Below are positions 23,374 through 31,856 of a DNA stretch of 40,581 nucleotides, piece by piece. The stretch is from an uncultured Bacteroidales bacterium (GTDB lineage Bacteria; Bacteroidota; Bacteroidia; Bacteroidales; Bacteroidaceae): assembly GCA_937898885.1 (NCBI GenBank), contig CALDKD010000116.1, forward strand, positions 1-40,581. Direction: 5' to 3'. The notes below the pieces were generated by a model, which saw only the letters and a list, made by a program, of their open reading frames with translations, had not been told where the DNA came from and searched no databases. A program made the position numbers and the translations under genes. Position 1 is the stretch's first letter; each line of letters begins with the position of its first letter.

Positions 23374-24390
23374 ATGAAAGCAATTAATTATTTCATTGCG
23401 GCTTTTGGCCTGGTGGCTGTATGCGCCTCTTGTCAGGACAAGTCAAAATCTGATGATGCGGTCAAGGCAGATGTCAAGCCGCTGGTAAAAGTAGCTACAG
23501 TAAGTGTTGAGTCTGTTGATCAGCTCCAGGTCTATTCCGCCACAATTGAGGGCGATGTAAAGAACAATATCGCTCCTTCGGCTCCGACCCGTATTGACAA
23601 GATTCTGGTTGAGGTGGGCGATAATGTACGCAAGGGCCAGAAGCTGGTTCAGATGGATGAGGCTAACCTGCGTCAGCTTGAGCTTCAGATAAAGAATCAG
23701 GAAGTGCAGTTCAACCGTACCGACGAGCTCTACAAGGTAGGTGGCGTGTCAAAGGCTGAGTGGGACAATATAAAGATGTCTCTCGATGTGAACAGGACCG
23801 CTTATCAGAACCTGCTTATAAACACTCAGCTGGTAAGCCCGATTGACGGAGTGGTTACGGCACGAAACTATGATAATGGCGACCTTTACAGCGGTCAGCC
23901 GGTGCTGGTGGTTCAGGCCATCTCTCCTGTCAAGCTGAAAATCAACGTCTCAGAGCAGTATTTCTCGCGCGTAGGGCTGAATGATGCGGTATCAATTGAG
24001 CTGGACGCATATCCTGGCCAGACTTTCACCGGTAAGGTGTCACTTATATATCCGGCCATTGATGCGGCTACCCATACATTCCCGGTAGAGATTACCATCA
24101 ACAACTCAGAGCGCAAGCTTCGTCCAGGCATGTACGCGCGTGTTACCCTCAACCTTGGAACCGAGAATCACGTTGTCGTTCCTGACATAGCTGTCGTAAA
24201 GCGTGCGGGCTCAGGTGACCGTTACGTATATGTATATGAGAACGGCAAGGTGTCATATAATAAGGTGGTGCTCGGCCAGCGTATGGGTGACCGCTACGAG
24301 CTTGTGTCGGGTGTTCCGGACAATGCGGTGATAGTAGTTGCCGGTCAGAACAAGCTGACCGACGGAATGGAAGTTGAGGTGGAAAAGTAA
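23374..24390 (+). CDS. RND efflux periplasmic adaptor (membrane fusion protein)
   Basis: A 338-residue lipoprotein adaptor linking the inner-membrane pump and TolC. The N-terminus ends in the lipobox VCASC. In order: a barrel-sandwich half (KILVEVGDNVRKGQKLVQMD near 85), a short coiled-coil hairpin (LELQIKNQEVQFNRTDELYK), the second lipoyl half (LVSPIDGVVTARNYDNGDLY near 155), the beta-barrel (INVSEQYFSRVGLNDAVSIEL) and the membrane-proximal domain (VVVAGQNKLTDGMEVEVEK). It starts 8 bp after tolC. Confidence 0.94.
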   Translation: MKAINYFIAAFGLVAVCASCQDKSKSDDAVKADVKPLVKVATVSVESVDQLQVYSATIEGDVKNNIAPSAPTRIDKILVEVGDNVRKGQKLVQMDEANLRQLELQIKNQEVQFNRTDELYKVGGVSKAEWDNIKMSLDVNRTAYQNLLINTQLVSPIDGVVTARNYDNGDLYSGQPVLVVQAISPVKLKINVSEQYFSRVGLNDAVSIELDAYPGQTFTGKVSLIYPAIDAATHTFPVEITINNSERKLRPGMYARVTLNLGTENHVVVPDIAVVKRAGSGDRYVYVYENGKVSYNKVVLGQRMGDRYELVSGVPDNAVIVVAGQNKLTDGMEVEVEK

Positions 24391-24403
24391 ATCCCGTTAA
24401 GAG

Positions 24404-27400
24404 ATGAGTCTATACGAAGGTGCGGTCAAACGACCGATTATGACGGCTCTCTGTTTTGTAGCCGTTGTGGTCTTCGGTATTTTTTCATATACGAAACTGC
24501 CGATAGACCAGTTGCCTGACATCGAGTCGAATACCATTATGGTGTTCACATACTATACCGGTGCCAGCGCGTCTGATATTGAGAACAACGTGACACGTCC
24601 GCTTGAGAGTACGCTGAACAGCTGCAGCTACATCAAGCATATCACATCAAAGTCTTCAGAGAACGTATCGGTCATTACTCTTCAGTTTGAGTACGGCCAC
24701 GATATTGATGACCTGACGAACGATGTGCGAGACAAGCTTAATATGATATCAATGCAGCTGCCTGACGATGCTCAGACACCGATTCTGTTCAAGTTCGATA
24801 CCAGTATGCTGCCTATCATGATGCTTTCCGTACAGGCAGGTGAGAGCCAGTCGGCCCTTTACAAGATTCTGGACGAGAACATCGCAAACCCGCTGGCGCG
24901 TATTCCCGGCGTAGGTACGGTATCTATCGCCGGTGCTCCGGAGCGCGAGATATATGTCTATTGCGATCCTGCCAAGCTTGAGGCGTACAACCTGACAATT
25001 GAGAGCATCAGCGCCCTCATCGGCGCCGAGAACCGCAATGTGCCTGGCGGTAACATTGATATAGGTAATGAGAGCTTCTCCCTGCGTGTTGAGGGTGAGT
25101 TCGCGGATCCTCAGGAAATGCGTCATCTGGTGCTGGCGTCTGTAGGCGGCAGAAACGTCTATCTGAGCGATGTGGCCAACATCGTTGACCGTACTCAGGA
25201 GCGCGCTCAGGAGACATACAGCAACGGTGTCCAGGGTGGTATGATTATCATACAGAAGCAGACCGGTGCCAATACGGTGGAGATTTGCAATAAGGTGATG
25301 GCAGCCCTGCCGGAGCTTCAGAAGAATATGCCGAGCGATATCAAGCTGGGTATAATCAACGACGGTTCGGAAGACATCATCCAGACTGTGAACTCTCTGG
25401 CCGAGACAATCATCTACGCATTGCTCTTCGTTGTGCTGGTGGTATATTTCTTCACCGGACGTTGGCGTGCCACAGTTGTCGTGTCCGTGACTATTCCTTT
25501 GTCACTGATCGCGTCGTTCATCTATCTGGCTGTGACAGGCGGCTCACTGAACATCATCTCGCTGAGCTGTCTTACCATAGCCATCGGTATGGTTGTGGAT
25601 GATACCATCGTTGTGCTGGAGAACATCACCACGCATATTGAGCGAGGCGCTGACCCGAAGCAGGCCGCCATACACGGTACGAACGAGGTGGCCGTATCGG
25701 TTATGGCATCAACCCTGACAATATTCGCGGTGTTCTTCCCGCTTACAATGATCTCGGGTATGGCCGGTGTTATGTTCAAGCAGCTGGGCTGGATGATGTG
25801 TATCATCATTGCCATCTCTCTTGTAACATCTCTGTCGCTTACTCCGATGCTTTGCTCACGTATGCTTAAACTGGAGAAGAAGCCGGGTAAGTTGCATACC
25901 ATTCTTTACTCACCTATTCAGAAACTGCTGGACGGTCTGGACAAATGGTATGCCAGACTCATCAACAGGGCCGTGCGTCACCGTAAGCTGGTGGTGTTTG
26001 CCTGCCTTCTGCTCTTCCTGGCATCGCTCTTCTTTGTTCCGGGAATAAAGACAGAGTTCTTCCCTGCCGATGACAACGGCCGTCTTACCACCACAGTCTA
26101 TATGCCGATAGGTACCAATACGGAGCGTTCCAAAGTTGTCGCAAACGAGTTGGCTGAACTGTGGATGGAGCGCTATGGCAAGGATATACGAGTCTGCAAC
26201 TACCGTGTGGGAGCCGCCGATGACAACAACGCTTTCGCATCAATGCAGACCAACGGTACGCACATCATATCGTTCAACATTACAATGACCAAGCAGAGCG
26301 AGCGTGACTTCCCGATATCGAAGGTTGTGGATGAGATGCGTGCCGACCTGACAGCACGTCCGGAAATCGATCGCTTTATGGTCAAGCAGGGTGGCGGTAT
26401 GAGTATGGGTGGCCAGTCAACAGCGAGCTTCGAGGTGTACGGTTACGATTTTGACAATACCGACCGTGTGGCAGCCGAGTTCCTCGGTAAGATGAAAGCC
26501 GTAGAGGGAGTAGGCGAGGCATACGTCAGCCGCGAGGAGTATCAGCCTGAGTATCAGGTCGAGTTCGACCGCGAGAAACTGGCTCAGCACGGACTTAACC
26601 TTACTACTGCGGCAACATACCTGCGTAATAGAATCTATGGCGCTACGGCATCGTATTTCCGTGAGGATGGCGAGGAATACTATATCAAGGTGCGTTATGC
26701 TCCGGAGTATCGTACTGAGCTATCTGACATTGAGAACATACTTCTTTATGGCAGCACGGGCAATGCCATCCGCGTGAAGGATGTGGGCAAGGTGGTTGAG
26801 AAGTTCACTCCTCCTACCATTGAGCGTAAGGACCGTCAGCGTATCAATACCGTTACCTGCGTTGTGTCCAGCGGTGCCGCTCTGAGTGATATTGTTGAGG
26901 CAGGAAAGGCTGTGATGGCAAAGATGGAGCTTCCTGAGGGCGTTACCATACAGATAGCCGGTGACTACGAGGAGCAGCAGGAGTCATTCCACGATATGGC
27001 TGTGCTGGCCGTTATCATTCTCTTGCTCGTGTTTATCGTGATGGCCGCTCAGTTTGAGTCTCTGAAACTGCCGTTCATCATTATGTTCTCAATTCCGTTC
27101 GCAGTCAGCGGTGTGCTGATAGCGCTGGGTATTACACATACGGCATTGAGCATTATGAGCCTTCTGGGTGCCATCATGCTTATCGGTATCGTTGTAAAGA
27201 ACGGTATTGTGCTCATTGACTACACCAACCTGTGCCGTGAGCGTGGAATGTCCGCCGTCTATGCCACAACTACAGCGGCAAGAAGCCGTCTGCGTCCGGT
27301 GCTTATGACGACGCTTACCACTATCCTCGGTATGATCCCTATGGCTGTAAGTAACGGTGAGGGTGCCGCAATGTGGCGTCCGCTGGGAATCTCGGTGATT

Positions 27401-27592
27401 GGCGGTCTCTCCGTATCTACTATCCTTACCCTGCTGCTCGTGCCGGTTCTCTATTGCGCGTTCCAGGGCGTGGAGATAAAGAAACAGCGCCGCAAGCATC
27501 GCCGTAAGCTTGAGCTGGCGGCATATTGGGCTGAGAATAAAAACAATATGATTCACGACAAGACTGCCAAGATTAGTCTTGATAAGAAATAA
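24404..27592 (+). CDS. RND-family efflux transporter, HAE1 type
   Basis: A 1062-residue inner-membrane proton-driven pump. It opens SLYEGAVKRPIMTALCFVAVVVFG (TM1) and carries two duplicated halves, each with a large periplasmic loop and a cluster of TM helices (about 340-560 and 860-1035). TM4 has the conserved acidic pair in IAIGMVVDDTIVVLENI. The C-terminal half has LLGAIMLIGIVVKNGIVLIDY and RLRPVLMTTLTTILGMIPMA, hallmarks of the hydrophobe/amphiphile RND family. The substrate cannot be read from sequence; the aspartates argue for drug or lipid efflux over metal (HME) type. It starts 13 bp after the adaptor. Confidence 0.95.
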   Translation: MSLYEGAVKRPIMTALCFVAVVVFGIFSYTKLPIDQLPDIESNTIMVFTYYTGASASDIENNVTRPLESTLNSCSYIKHITSKSSENVSVITLQFEYGHDIDDLTNDVRDKLNMISMQLPDDAQTPILFKFDTSMLPIMMLSVQAGESQSALYKILDENIANPLARIPGVGTVSIAGAPEREIYVYCDPAKLEAYNLTIESISALIGAENRNVPGGNIDIGNESFSLRVEGEFADPQEMRHLVLASVGGRNVYLSDVANIVDRTQERAQETYSNGVQGGMIIIQKQTGANTVEICNKVMAALPELQKNMPSDIKLGIINDGSEDIIQTVNSLAETIIYALLFVVLVVYFFTGRWRATVVVSVTIPLSLIASFIYLAVTGGSLNIISLSCLTIAIGMVVDDTIVVLENITTHIERGADPKQAAIHGTNEVAVSVMASTLTIFAVFFPLTMISGMAGVMFKQLGWMMCIIIAISLVTSLSLTPMLCSRMLKLEKKPGKLHTILYSPIQKLLDGLDKWYARLINRAVRHRKLVVFACLLLFLASLFFVPGIKTEFFPADDNGRLTTTVYMPIGTNTERSKVVANELAELWMERYGKDIRVCNYRVGAADDNNAFASMQTNGTHIISFNITMTKQSERDFPISKVVDEMRADLTARPEIDRFMVKQGGGMSMGGQSTASFEVYGYDFDNTDRVAAEFLGKMKAVEGVGEAYVSREEYQPEYQVEFDREKLAQHGLNLTTAATYLRNRIYGATASYFREDGEEYYIKVRYAPEYRTELSDIENILLYGSTGNAIRVKDVGKVVEKFTPPTIERKDRQRINTVTCVVSSGAALSDIVEAGKAVMAKMELPEGVTIQIAGDYEEQQESFHDMAVLAVIILLLVFIVMAAQFESLKLPFIIMFSIPFAVSGVLIALGITHTALSIMSLLGAIMLIGIVVKNGIVLIDYTNLCRERGMSAVYATTTAARSRLRPVLMTTLTTILGMIPMAVSNGEGAAMWRPLGISVIGGLSVSTILTLLLVPVLYCAFQGVEIKKQRRKHRRKLELAAYWAENKNNMIHDKTAKISLDKK

Positions 27593-27600
27593 GAAAGAGT

Positions 27601-27894
27601 ATGAAATCAGTGTTTATTGCCTTTGATCAGGCATATACCGAGCGTATAGTTGACTTGCTGACCAGACTCAACTGCCGTGGCTTCTCTATGGTTGAGCAGC
27701 TGCAGGGCCGTGGCTCAAAGACAGGTGAGCCTCACTATGGAAGTCACGCGTGGCCGTCAATGTGCTCCGGCATAATAGCGATTGTTGAGGACTCAATCGT
27801 TGACACATTGCTGGACGAGCTTCACAAGATGGATAAGGCAACAGAGAGACTTGGGCTCAGGGCCTTTGTCTGGAATGTGGAGAAGTCAATCTGA
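27601..27894 (+). CDS. Small PII/CutA-like protein linked to the RND pump
   Basis: A 97-residue cytoplasmic protein with the ferredoxin-like beta-alpha-beta pattern of PII-like proteins (KSVFIAFDQAYTERIVDLLTRL, then SGIIAIVEDSIVDTLLDELHKM, then RLGLRAFVWNVEKSI). The segment that would be the T-loop is FSMVEQLQGRGSKTGEPHYG followed by SHAWPS, rich in Gly, His and Trp. It starts 8 bp after the pump gene and is the last gene of the operon before a strong terminator. PII-like and DUF3240-type proteins are known next to transporters, including metal RND pumps, and are thought to sense a ligand. The ligand is unknown here. Confidence 0.75.
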   Translation: MKSVFIAFDQAYTERIVDLLTRLNCRGFSMVEQLQGRGSKTGEPHYGSHAWPSMCSGIIAIVEDSIVDTLLDELHKMDKATERLGLRAFVWNVEKSI

Positions 27895-27909
27895 GTTGTC
27901 GCTCAGACG

Positions 27910-27944
27910 AAAAAAAAGTGCGGCCGATGACCGCACTTTTTTTT
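27910..27944. terminator. Bidirectional terminator between the efflux operon and thiL
   Basis: GTGCGG (27918-27923) pairs with CCGCAC (27931-27936), flanked by an A run on the left and a T run on the right that extend the stem. It gives a U tract on either strand and serves the efflux operon (plus) and the lpxK-thiL unit (minus), which converge here. Confidence 0.88.
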
Positions 27945-27964
27945 GTGGTAACCCATATGCCGGA

Positions 27965-29011
27965 TTATTCGTTCAGGTGGTTTTCCCAACCCTGAGCCTT
28001 CAGCTCGAATTCCTGATTTGGCCCTGTTATCAGTCTGCGGCCAATCTCAGGCTTTGTCATATGTCCGATCAGGTGGATATCCTTCAGCGTCATAATTGTC
28101 TCGTGGCATTCAAGCGGCACCGTGAACAGCAGCTCGTAGTCCTCGCCTCCGTTAAGCGCGCAGGTATATACGTTCATATTCAGCTCCTCGGCCATCACCG
28201 CTGTCTGGTAGTCGATTGGAATGCGGTCCTGATATATCTGACAGCCGGTGCCGCTTTGCTTGCATATATGTATCAGCTCCGATGACAGACCGTCTGAGAT
28301 ATCCATCATAGCCGTAGGCTTTATGCCTGCCTCGGCAAGTTCCTTGATTATGTCACCTCTGGCCTCCGGCTTGAGCTGACGCTCCAGAATGTACTCTTTA
28401 CCGGCAAAGTCAGGCGAGAACGGAGTGTTGTCATTGTGCTCCATACTGTTGAATACGGCTTTCTCGCGTTCCAGCAGCTGCAGTCCCATATATGCTGCTC
28501 CGAGATTGCCTGATACGCATATCAGGTCGTTTGGCCTGGCGCCGTTGCGATATACGATATCCTCTTTCCCGGCCTCGCCTATGCAGGTTATGCTGATGGC
28601 CAGTCCCGTGAGCGATGATGTAGTGTCGCCGCCAACAAGATCTACTCCGTGTTTCCGGCAGGCAAGCAGGACACCTGCGTATAGTTCCTCCATATCCTCA
28701 ACCGAGAAGCGCCTGCTGATGGCCACCGACAGTGTCATCTGTCTGGGCTGTCCGTTCATCGCGTATATGTCAGAGATGTTTACTGATGCCGCCTTATAGC
28801 CTAAGTGCCTCAAAGGCATATATGTCAAATCAAAATGAACACCCTCCATAAGCATGTCGGTCGTTACTAGTGTCTGCTTGTCTCCATAACTCAGCACTGC
28901 CGCATCATCGCCTATCCCGTATTTGGTGGAGCTGTTCTTAATCTCTATGCCTTTTGTGAGATGCTCTATCAGACCGAACTCTCCGAGTCTTGAAATCTCC
29001 GTACCTTTCAT
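27965..29011 (-). CDS. thiL: Thiamine-monophosphate kinase
   Basis: A 348-residue cytoplasmic kinase that makes thiamine diphosphate from thiamine monophosphate and ATP, the last step of the pathway. Motifs: GEFGLIEHL at the N-terminus, YGIGDDAAVL (near 33), LVTTDMLMEGVHFDL (near 49), AASVNISDIYAMNGQP (near 75), DLVGGDTTSS (near 127), MMDISDGLSSELIHI (near 235) and the late NGGEDYELLFT. All Mg-binding aspartates are present. Its ATG overlaps the lpxK stop (ATGA), so translation is coupled with lpxK. Confidence 0.96.
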   Translation of the reverse strand: MKGTEISRLGEFGLIEHLTKGIEIKNSSTKYGIGDDAAVLSYGDKQTLVTTDMLMEGVHFDLTYMPLRHLGYKAASVNISDIYAMNGQPRQMTLSVAISRRFSVEDMEELYAGVLLACRKHGVDLVGGDTTSSLTGLAISITCIGEAGKEDIVYRNGARPNDLICVSGNLGAAYMGLQLLEREKAVFNSMEHNDNTPFSPDFAGKEYILERQLKPEARGDIIKELAEAGIKPTAMMDISDGLSSELIHICKQSGTGCQIYQDRIPIDYQTAVMAEELNMNVYTCALNGGEDYELLFTVPLECHETIMTLKDIHLIGHMTKPEIGRRLITGPNQEFELKAQGWENHLNE

Positions 29012-30132
29012 CTGTCTTTCTTGAAATTCTCTATGTGGTTGATTATTATATTATCAAAGTCGCTCTGCCCGTCAATCAGGCGTACTCTTACAGGAAGTAT
29101 GTATATGAGCCTGCGCAATTCCGGGCTGATGTGCATATCCTGCAGCCTTGCCGCATCCTTCTCTGTGGTTATTACTATCTTGTCGCTGAGACGGGCCTCA
29201 CTCACAGCCCTGCCTATCCGCGCGATATCCCTGTCGTTGAAACTATGGTGGTCGGAAAACGTGAGCGGGGTTATGTCCGCGGTGCGTTTTGACAACTCTA
29301 TGATTATCGGTCCGGGCGATGCGATTCCTGTAGCGACAATTACTGAGGAGCGGTCTGTGATGCTGTTGAGCGACCTTGCCGGCGAGCTGGCGTCAAACGG
29401 AACCAGTCCGTCGTACTCCATTGTGCTGAAGAATACTTTCTGGCTGTCGGAGCATTGCAGTCTCTTACGCTCAATGTCCATCTGACCGGGTGACAGATTA
29501 TCCGGACACTTGCTTATAATAATGATGTCCGCGCGCCTGCGCCCGCTGGCGGATTCCCTGAGCAGACCGGCCGGCAGAACCATATCGTCCATAATGTTCC
29601 TGTTCCAATTTACCAGCAATATGTTCAGAGATGGTGTCACGGCCCTGTGCTGGAACGCGTCATCCAGGATAACCGCATCGGGATGTGTGCTATGAGTCAG
29701 CCTTTGCAGGCCTTCGGCCCTATTCTCGCATACGGCGAATGTGACATCCGGGAACTTTCTGCTCATCTGCAGTGGCTCATCGCCTACCTGAAGGGCATTT
29801 GCCCCGACGCTTACCTCAATGTAGCCTTTGGTGCGCCGTCCGTACCCGCGGCTCAGCACGGCAATCCTGTACCTGCCCGAGAGCAGACGTGTCAGATATT
29901 CCGTATGTGGGGTCTTGCCGGTGCCTCCTGCCGTAATATTACCTATTGATATTACAGGAAAGTCTGCACGGAAAGAGGATGCGGCACCTTTGTCATATCT
30001 GCTGTTCCTTGCAAATGTGACGGCCTCGTAAACGAGCGCCAGAGGTTTCAGAAAGGCGCAGGTCTTGAAGGGCTGACGGCTGTTGGCTGCCGGCCGTTGG
30101 CTGTCGGCTGATGGCTGATGGCTGCTGATCAT
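29008..30132 (-). CDS. lpxK: Tetraacyldisaccharide 4'-kinase (lipid A synthesis)
   Basis: A 374-residue inner-membrane-associated kinase adding the 4'-phosphate to lipid A precursor. The P-loop is ISIGNITAGGTGKTPHTEYL (near 73). The Walker-B-like VILDDAFQHRAV is near 155, and the late TEKDAARLQD is the usual C-terminal motif. LpxK normally starts close to the LKPLALVYEAV segment, but here that is preceded by about 27 residues of low complexity (SHQPSADSQRP and similar) encoded by a heptamer repeat. No ATG, GTG or TTG lies between the repeat and that segment, and the -7 box at 30155 puts the ATG at 30132 just inside the transcript, so I keep this start. The gene overlaps thiL by 4 bp. Confidence 0.92.
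   Translation of the reverse strand: MISSHQPSADSQRPAANSRQPFKTCAFLKPLALVYEAVTFARNSRYDKGAASSFRADFPVISIGNITAGGTGKTPHTEYLTRLLSGRYRIAVLSRGYGRRTKGYIEVSVGANALQVGDEPLQMSRKFPDVTFAVCENRAEGLQRLTHSTHPDAVILDDAFQHRAVTPSLNILLVNWNRNIMDDMVLPAGLLRESASGRRRADIIIISKCPDNLSPGQMDIERKRLQCSDSQKVFFSTMEYDGLVPFDASSPARSLNSITDRSSVIVATGIASPGPIIIELSKRTADITPLTFSDHHSFNDRDIARIGRAVSEARLSDKIVITTEKDAARLQDMHISPELRRLIYILPVRVRLIDGQSDFDNIIINHIENFKKDR
30071..30126. repeat. Degenerate heptanucleotide array at the lpxK start
   Basis: Eight consecutive 7-bp units of the form GGCTGNN (GGCTGAC, GGCTGTT, GGCTGCC, GGCCGTT, GGCTGTC, GGCTGAT, GGCTGAT, GGCTGCT) lie between the lpxK ATG and the conserved body. Seven is not a multiple of three, so gain or loss of one unit would shift the frame. 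The same 12-mer occurs after secA at 20744-20755. Confidence 0.85.
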
Positions 30133-30154
30133 TTTCCCGTGTAACGTTTGAATG

Positions 30155-30162
30155 CAAAATTA
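30155..30162 (-). promoter_or_regulatory. -7 box of lpxK-thiL
   Basis: The minus strand reads TAATTTTG, an exact TAnnTTTG, 22 bp upstream of the ATG at 30132. The -33 position is not clear. The rest of the gap to the tRNA (30163-30364) is AT-rich and I see no gene in it. Confidence 0.6.
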
Positions 30163-30364
30163 AGAAAAGCTGGACAAATATGGAAACGGCGGTGTCTTTT
30201 CTGTCCGATACTTCTGTTTTAGCGCCATTTTGTGTGGCTGACACACTAAAAAGATGTGAAAACTGAAAAAAAAGTTGCATTTAAAGATTAAAAAGTAAGA
30301 TGTCTCGCAAAAAAGTTGTAATTTGCACCCGATTTACAGACCCTTGTGGATAGGTGCCTGATTG

Positions 30365-30452
30365 GGAAAGATGCTCGAGTGGTTGAAGAGGCACGCCTGG
30401 AAAGCGTGTATACCCCTAAAGGGTATCCGGGGTTCGAATCCCCGTCTTTCCG
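30365..30452 (+). tRNA. tRNA-Ser(GGA)
   Basis: Acceptor arms GGAAAGA (30365-30371) and TCTTTCC (30445-30451) pair perfectly, with discriminator G at 30452. The anticodon stem CACGC/GCGTG encloses CTGGAAA, anticodon GGA at 30399-30401, reading UCC/UCU serine codons. A long variable arm (TACCC...GGGTA) marks a type II tRNA, as serine requires. The T arm is CGGGGTTCGAATCCCCG. CCA is not encoded. Confidence 0.97.
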
Positions 30453-30510
30453 CAAATTGAAAGGATTTAAGGATATAAAATACTAACAATTAATTAAAAG
30501 TAATTTCAAA

Positions 30511-31338
30511 ATGAAAAAGATTTTTGCATTCGTTGCAGTGATGGGTGTCCTCGCATTTGGACTGACCCAGTCAGTTATCGCTCAGGACGAGGTTGCTCCG
30601 GAGCAGACAGAGGCAGCCGCAGAGGCTGTTGAGGAGGCCGTAGAAGAGGCAGCTCCAGCAGTAGCACAGGCAGCCTCCAACATCGAGGAGGAGAAAGTTG
30701 GTCTTCACAAGAACATCAAGATCAAGTTCATCGAGGGTTCCGCAGGCTTTATGTCACTCGTAGCAATCGCTATGATTTTCGGTCTTGCTCTCTGCATTGA
30801 GCGTATCATTTTCCTCAGCCTGTCAGAGATTGACAGCAAGAAGCTCCTTGAGGAGATTCAGGCTGCTCTTGAGAAGGGTGATGTTGAGGGTGCAAAGGAT
30901 ATCTGCCGCAACACAAGAGGTCCTGTAGCATCAATCTGCTATCAGGGACTTATGAGAGTAAACGAGGGTCTTGACGTAGTTGAGCGCTCAGTCGTATCAT
31001 ACGGCAGCGTTCAGGCCTCAAACCTTGAGAAGAACCTCTCTTGGATCACACTGTTCATCGCAATGTCTCCGTCACTCGGATTCTTGGGAACTGTGATTGG
31101 TATGGTTCAGGCATTCGATGCTATCCAGAAGGCTGGTGATATCTCTCCGACCGTTGTTGCCGGTGGTATGAAGGTCGCCCTTATCACAACCATCTTCGGT
31201 ATTATCGTAGCTCTTGTTCTCCAGGTGTTCTACAACTACATCCTGAGCAAGGTAGAGGCTCTTAACACTGATATGGAGGATGCTTCTGTAAGCCTGCTCG
31301 ATATCATCATGAAGTACAACCTGAAGTTCCAGAAGTAA
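30511..31338 (+). CDS. exbB: ExbB/TolQ/MotA-family proton channel protein
   Basis: A 275-residue inner-membrane protein forming, with ExbD, the proton-driven motor for TonB-dependent uptake. A hydrophobic leader (residues 1-24, ending VIAQ) precedes an Ala/Glu-rich linker (25-58), an extension absent from E. coli ExbB. Three TM segments follow: FMSLVAIAMIFGLALCIERI (near 77), TLFIAMSPSLGFLGTVIGMV (near 180, with the conserved 'PSLGFLGTVIGM' and proton-path residues) and VALITTIFGIIVALVLQVFY (near 222). It is first in a four-gene cluster. Confidence 0.93.
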   Translation: MKKIFAFVAVMGVLAFGLTQSVIAQDEVAPEQTEAAAEAVEEAVEEAAPAVAQAASNIEEEKVGLHKNIKIKFIEGSAGFMSLVAIAMIFGLALCIERIIFLSLSEIDSKKLLEEIQAALEKGDVEGAKDICRNTRGPVASICYQGLMRVNEGLDVVERSVVSYGSVQASNLEKNLSWITLFIAMSPSLGFLGTVIGMVQAFDAIQKAGDISPTVVAGGMKVALITTIFGIIVALVLQVFYNYILSKVEALNTDMEDASVSLLDIIMKYNLKFQK

Positions 31339-31351
31339 ATAATATCCCACA

Positions 31352-31834
31352 ATGGAAAAGAAAGTAAGTGCATCACAGATTGCCCTGTGGATACTTCTTA
31401 TCCTCTCTGCTGTAGTACTGGTAATGTTCTACGGTGTGGGTTATGGTACACAGGACTCTTTTAACGGTAACGTCTATACCGCACCGACATATACCGGACT
31501 CCTTATCGTCTGGCTGTATGCACTGGTGGCTATCGGCATCGGCGTAGTGTTTATCTTCGGACTGGCAAAGGCATTCAGAAAGAAATCAAAGAAAGCTTCC
31601 CGTACAGGTTTCGTGGGCATTGTCTTCCTGTTTATGTTTGCCGTTATAGCAGTCTCATATTTCCTCGCAAGCGGTGATCCTATCCGTAAGGGTGACGGAA
31701 GTCTTGTTGAGAATCTTTTTGAGCTGAAGCTTACCGATACCTGTCTTTACTCAATGTACGCATTGGCACTGGTGGCTATCGTAGCAGCATTGCTCTCAAT
31801 GGTAGGTGCCTTCAAGGCAAAGGTTAAGAAGTAA
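31352..31834 (+). CDS. Four-TM membrane protein between exbB and exbD
   Basis: A 160-residue integral membrane protein with four predicted TM helices: IALWILLILSAVVLVMFYGV (near 9), LLIVWLYALVAIGIGVVFIF (near 50), GFVGIVFLFMFAVIAVSYFL (near 88) and MYALALVAIVAALLSMVGAF (near 135). A basic loop (KAFRKKSKKASR) lies between TM2 and TM3, which suggests both termini face the cytoplasm. I do not recognise the family. It is 13 bp after exbB and 22 bp before exbD, so it is probably part of the same complex or its assembly. Confidence 0.8.
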   Translation: MEKKVSASQIALWILLILSAVVLVMFYGVGYGTQDSFNGNVYTAPTYTGLLIVWLYALVAIGIGVVFIFGLAKAFRKKSKKASRTGFVGIVFLFMFAVIAVSYFLASGDPIRKGDGSLVENLFELKLTDTCLYSMYALALVAIVAALLSMVGAFKAKVKK

Positions 31835-31856
31835 TCCTTAGAACTTGATATAATCT

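Noticed and set aside
29993..30280. 95-residue minus-strand ORF across the lpxK start
   Set aside because: It is the heptamer repeat and lpxK 5' end read in another frame; seven-base repeats leave all frames open. It has no recognisable domain.
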